Positions 8,455 through 10,626 of a stretch of DNA of 10,626 nt are shown here, in pieces (position 1 is the first letter of the stretch; every line of letters begins with the position of its first letter). The notes under the pieces were generated by a model. The model ran no database searches. It worked only from the letters and a program-made list of their open reading frames with translations, and was not told the origin of the DNA. Source of the DNA: Ktedonobacter sp. 13_1_20CM_4_53_11. GTDB lineage: Bacteria > Chloroflexota > Ktedonobacteria > Ktedonobacterales > Ktedonobacteraceae. Made by a program: the position numbers and the translations under genes. The stretch covers positions 1-10,626 of the forward strand of contig MNIY01000123.1 of assembly GCA_001919995.1 (NCBI GenBank), in the 5' to 3' direction.

Positions 8455-9383
8455 ATTGCCTTCCTTTCGAGTGCCTCGCGATCCCACTGCGCAAGCCGGG
8501 CTCCGGCTTCGTAGGTGCTCTGAAAAAACTCCAGCAGCGCCTGCTCAGGCGAGGAAGCTGTTCGCACGTCGTCATAGCGCAGGAGAAATTCTCCCAGCTC
8601 TTGACTGTAGAAGGCTTCCTCCGGACGAATCGAGGCTGTCGGCAGTCCACGCGGCCCCGGATAGGTATACGAGTAGAACGCCGGGGCTGGGAAACGGTCA
8701 TCGCCGGGCCAGAACCCAGAACTGATCTGTTCATGTGAGCCACCTTCCCGGGTGATTCGATCCGCACCTGGTCGCTCGGGGGCGCGTCGACCGGAGAACA
8801 GGGTCAATGCTAGATCGAAGCTGCCCCAGAAGAAGTGGACGCGACTACTCTTGCCGAGAAAGGCCGAACGGTAGCGCTGCAAGATGGTGTCGGTCTGCGC
8901 CAGGATGCGCCAGAAACGCTGAGCGTAGACCAGGTCGTAGGAGGCATGGATCTCATCGACATCACAGCGAATAGGATTGCTCACTTCGCTGGGCAAGGGG
9001 TTGATCGTGACTTCGATGCCCAGGGCCTGCAAGCAGGCCATGAATTCCCGGTAAAACGCGGCGACGGAGCGGGGGATCAGTGGCAGCGCTTTGGTGGTTC
9101 CCTCACTCGTCCGAATGGAGAGATTGTGATCGATGAAATCAAACGTGACTTCAAAGGTTCCCCCTTGATAGGGAATGGAAGAGGTGGTCAGCCCTCGCGG
9201 GGTGACATACAACGTAACGTGCCACCAATGGTTAAGAAAGGGACTCAGCTCCATTCTGACCTTGCCCACGATCTGCGTCCACAGATGCAGGGTCTGGCAG
9301 GTGTCCCTCCATGCTTCAAAGGGGAGCGCTGGCCAGCGCTCTGCTTGTTCTCCGTGCTGCATCTTAAAAGCCAGTGATGCCAT
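8451..9383 (-). CDS. DUF5996 family protein, intact
   Basis: The 310-residue product matches proteins annotated DUF5996, which have no known biochemical role. Typical elements are WPALPFEAWRDTCQTLHLWTQ near the N-terminus, KVRMELSPFLNHWWHVTLYVTPRGLTTS, a TFEVTFDFIDHNL strand region, and later RVHFFWGSFDLALTLFSGR, GGSHEQISSGFWPGD and FYSYTYPGP. No signal peptide or membrane segment is seen, so it is probably cytosolic. The ATG at 9383 is preferred to an upstream TTG at 9419 or ATG at 9392 because AAGGAG lies 9 bases before it. It overlaps the rhodanese-like stub by four bases, which suggests they once formed an operon. Upstream, only 53 bases separate it from the tail of an ABC ATPase remnant, so its original promoter may have been lost and its present expression is uncertain. 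Confidence 0.88.
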   Translation of the reverse strand: MASLAFKMQHGEQAERWPALPFEAWRDTCQTLHLWTQIVGKVRMELSPFLNHWWHVTLYVTPRGLTTSSIPYQGGTFEVTFDFIDHNLSIRTSEGTTKALPLIPRSVAAFYREFMACLQALGIEVTINPLPSEVSNPIRCDVDEIHASYDLVYAQRFWRILAQTDTILQRYRSAFLGKSSRVHFFWGSFDLALTLFSGRRAPERPGADRITREGGSHEQISSGFWPGDDRFPAPAFYSYTYPGPRGLPTASIRPEEAFYSQELGEFLLRYDDVRTASSPEQALLEFFQSTYEAGARLAQWDREALERKAI

Positions 9384-9392
9384 GCTGTTCAT

Positions 9393-9398
9393 CTCCTT
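9393..9398 (-). promoter_or_regulatory. Ribosome binding site for the DUF5996 gene
   Basis: AAGGAG on the minus strand ends 9 bases before the ATG at 9383 and would overlap or abut the alternative ATG at 9392, so it supports the shorter start. Confidence 0.55.
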
Positions 9399-9436
9399 TC
9401 CGATTTTCTCTGAGACCAAGAGCAGAGTGGAAGCAT

Positions 9437-9499
9437 TTAGAAGAGAGCCTTGCCCGTCTGCGTGTCAAAGAGATGCATCTGCTCATTCTCGATATGTAA
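9437..9499 (-). pseudogene. C-terminal tail remnant of a probable sugar ABC-transporter ATPase (UgpC/MsmX type)
   Basis: The minus strand ends a frame at a TAA (9439-9437) with HIENEQMHLFDTQTGKALF. The pattern Met-His-Leu-Phe-Asp-x-x-Thr-Gly-x-x-Leu is the usual last dozen residues of UgpC/MsmX-like ATPases, whose C-terminal OB domain ends with a (H/L)(F/L)FD-x-x-TG motif. Upstream of residue H (beyond about 9500) the frame is merely the antisense of a WD40 gene, so only about 20 codons survive. It lies just before the DUF5996 gene on the same strand. The call is from a short motif and is tentative. Confidence 0.5.
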
Positions 9500-9500
9500 G

Positions 9501-10520
9501 AGCCCCGATGGCTCCCAGTTCGCCAGTGCAGGCGCGGATACCCAGGTGACCCTCTGGGATGGTGCCAGGAGGACGCCCAGTCTGCTGCACGGCCATAGCT
9601 GGACCGTGTATGGGGTGGCGTGGAGTCCGGATGGGAGGTTGCTTGCCAGTGGTGGGTGGGACAATGCCGTCCGGCTCTGGGACACGACGACAGGAGAAGC
9701 TCGGCAGATATTCCAGGACCCTGACCACATCGACACCATCTTCTGTGGGGTGGCCTGGAGTCCGGATGGAAAGTTGCTCGCCAGTGCGAGCTATCAGCGA
9801 GGGGTGCAGGTGTGGGAGGTGACCAGTGGCACCCGCCGGTGGGTTGGGTGGACGGACCCTCCAGCCTGGATTCGTCGCGTGGCCTGGAGTCCGGATGGCA
9901 TGTGCCTGGCCAGTGGTGGCGATGATGGCAGCGTGTGCCTGTGGGAGGCTTCCGACGGCACACTGCTCGAGAAGCTGCGAGGGCATCGAGGCATAGTCAT
10001 GAGCGTGGCCTGGAGTCCCGAAGGGACGCGGCTGGCCAGCGGGGGTGGGGGCAGAGACAGCGGAGAGATCTTCGTCTGGGAAGTGCAAAGTGGAGAACGC
10101 CTGTACACCTTGAATGAGGTGAGCGCGATGATAAACGCGCTGGCCTGGGGTCCGACCGGAGCGGTGCTGGTCAGTGGAGGCAGTGATGGCAGGCTGCGCT
10201 GGTGGGAGGTGCAGAGCGGGCAGTGCGTGCGGGTGCAAGAAGCGCATCAGGGGACGGTGCAGTCGCTCAAGGTGAGTCCCGATGGCAGCACGCTGGCCAG
10301 TTGCGGGGAGGACGGGGCCATCCTGCTCTGGGACCTCGAGAGTGGCGAGCCGCTCCAAACGCTGCGGCGGGATCGACCCTACGAGCGACTCGATATCACG
10401 GGCATCCGGGGCCTCTCCGACGCACAAAAGGCGTCGCTGCGCGCCCTGGGGGCGTTGGAGGACAGGAGTGTTGGTGGAGAACTCCCTGCTCTTCCCGCTG
10501 AAAGAGGGATGACAACGTAA
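9501..10520 (+). pseudogene. WD40 repeat protein, 5'-truncated (one seven-bladed propeller left)
   Basis: The frame contains seven WD40 units recognisable by SPDG-type turns starting at about 9501, 9624, 9759, 9888, 10014, 10149 and 10275, each followed by LASGG-like strands and a (L/V)WD or WE end; spacing is 41-45 residues. Repeats share near-identical DNA (TGGAGTCCGGATGG at 9621, 9756 and 9885). After the last blade comes RPYERLDITGIRGLSDAQ and LRALGALED, a tail I associate with ktedonobacterial WD40 proteins in which the propeller follows a signalling module (XRE/NTPase-type). Here everything before the first SPDG is gone: the preceding 17 codons are antisense to an ABC ATPase tail, the only upstream start in frame is a TTG at 9450 without a good ribosome site, and the first blade lacks its opening strand. 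WD40 propellers are protein-binding scaffolds. A free propeller could fold, but expression seems unlikely. Confidence 0.82.
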
Positions 10521-10540
10521 ATCATGCCGTCTGCACATGG

Positions 10541-10626
10541 GGTGGCTGGCCCCGCACCGACCACAACGAGGTCGAAACAGCGCTCGGGAAGGCTGGTGAT
10601 GGTCAAGCCGAGGTACTCGGCCTTTC
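10541..10626 (-). pseudogene. N-terminal fragment of a thioredoxin-reductase-like flavoprotein, entering from the right edge
   Basis: Read leftwards from the window edge, the frame gives AEYLGLTITSLPERCFDLVVVGAGPA, matching the linker and first FAD-binding strand of thioredoxin-reductase-like proteins that carry an extra N-terminal domain before the FDLVVVGAGPAGLAAAVY motif. The match stops after GAGPA, at about 10544, in the middle of the dinucleotide-binding motif. The following codons (TPCADGMIY) are unrelated, although the frame stays open to 10379 as antisense of the WD40 gene. The 5' part lies outside the window. It is a 3'-truncated remnant, on the strand opposite to the WD40 fragment, and cannot bind FAD as it stands. 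Confidence 0.6.

Noticed and set aside
7983..8738. 251-codon plus-strand frame spanning the dehydrogenase and DUF5996 ends
   Set aside because: Antisense to two recognisable genes on the minus strand, with no family features.
9621..10290. Regularly spaced DNA repeats (every 126-135 bases) as a CRISPR or tandem-repeat element
   Set aside because: Spacing equals the WD40 blade length and the repeats encode the SPDG turns; explained by the protein.
9483..10538. 351-codon open frame on the minus strand across the WD40 gene
   Set aside because: Its periodicity mirrors the WD40 repeats and its product resembles no family; a shadow frame.
9495..10550. WD40 segment as a transposon or insertion sequence cargo
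   Set aside because: No transposase, terminal inverted repeats or target duplication were found at either border.

Overview
The window looks like a chromosomal stretch from a member of the Chloroflexota, most likely a ktedonobacterial genome. The clues are a WD40 protein with a C-terminal tail of the type I associate with Ktedonobacter, a DUF5996 protein, and the mix of mid-GC and more GC-rich segments. This assignment comes from memory of families, not from a search. No RNA gene, CRISPR array, transposase or phage gene was seen.

Left part (1-6018, all minus strand): an FHS-type MFS transporter is cut by the left edge (903 to beyond 1). To its right is a three-gene unit transcribed leftwards from about 6018: an intact MFS metabolite:H+ symporter (6018-4699), an intact hydantoinase/oxoprolinase subunit A gene (4675-2669), and a subunit B gene (2626-1129). 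The unit would plausibly import a cyclic amide or hydantoin-like compound and open its ring with ATP. However, the subunit B gene carries an internal deletion plus frameshift that removes the conserved His-His-x-Asp segment, so the pathway is probably dead or changed.

Right part (about 6180-10626, visibly more GC-rich): a cluster of damaged genes. It holds a FAD monooxygenase lacking its N-terminal GxGxxG segment (+), a zinc alcohol dehydrogenase that has lost its N-terminus and carries a one-base frameshift (-), a 24-codon stub of a probable rhodanese-like gene (-), an intact DUF5996 gene (-), the last ~20 codons of a probable sugar ABC-transporter ATPase (-), a WD40 propeller gene without its 5' part (+), and the beginning of a thioredoxin-reductase-like flavoprotein gene (-) running off the right edge. 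Adjacent fragments meet at abrupt joints, as if several deletions or illegitimate recombinations had stitched the region together.

Overall, three genes look intact (MFS symporter, hyuA-like, DUF5996), one is cut only by the window edge, and seven are broken or are remnants. I did not find a convincing new biological system. The notable biology is this concentration of gene decay and the chimeric joints.
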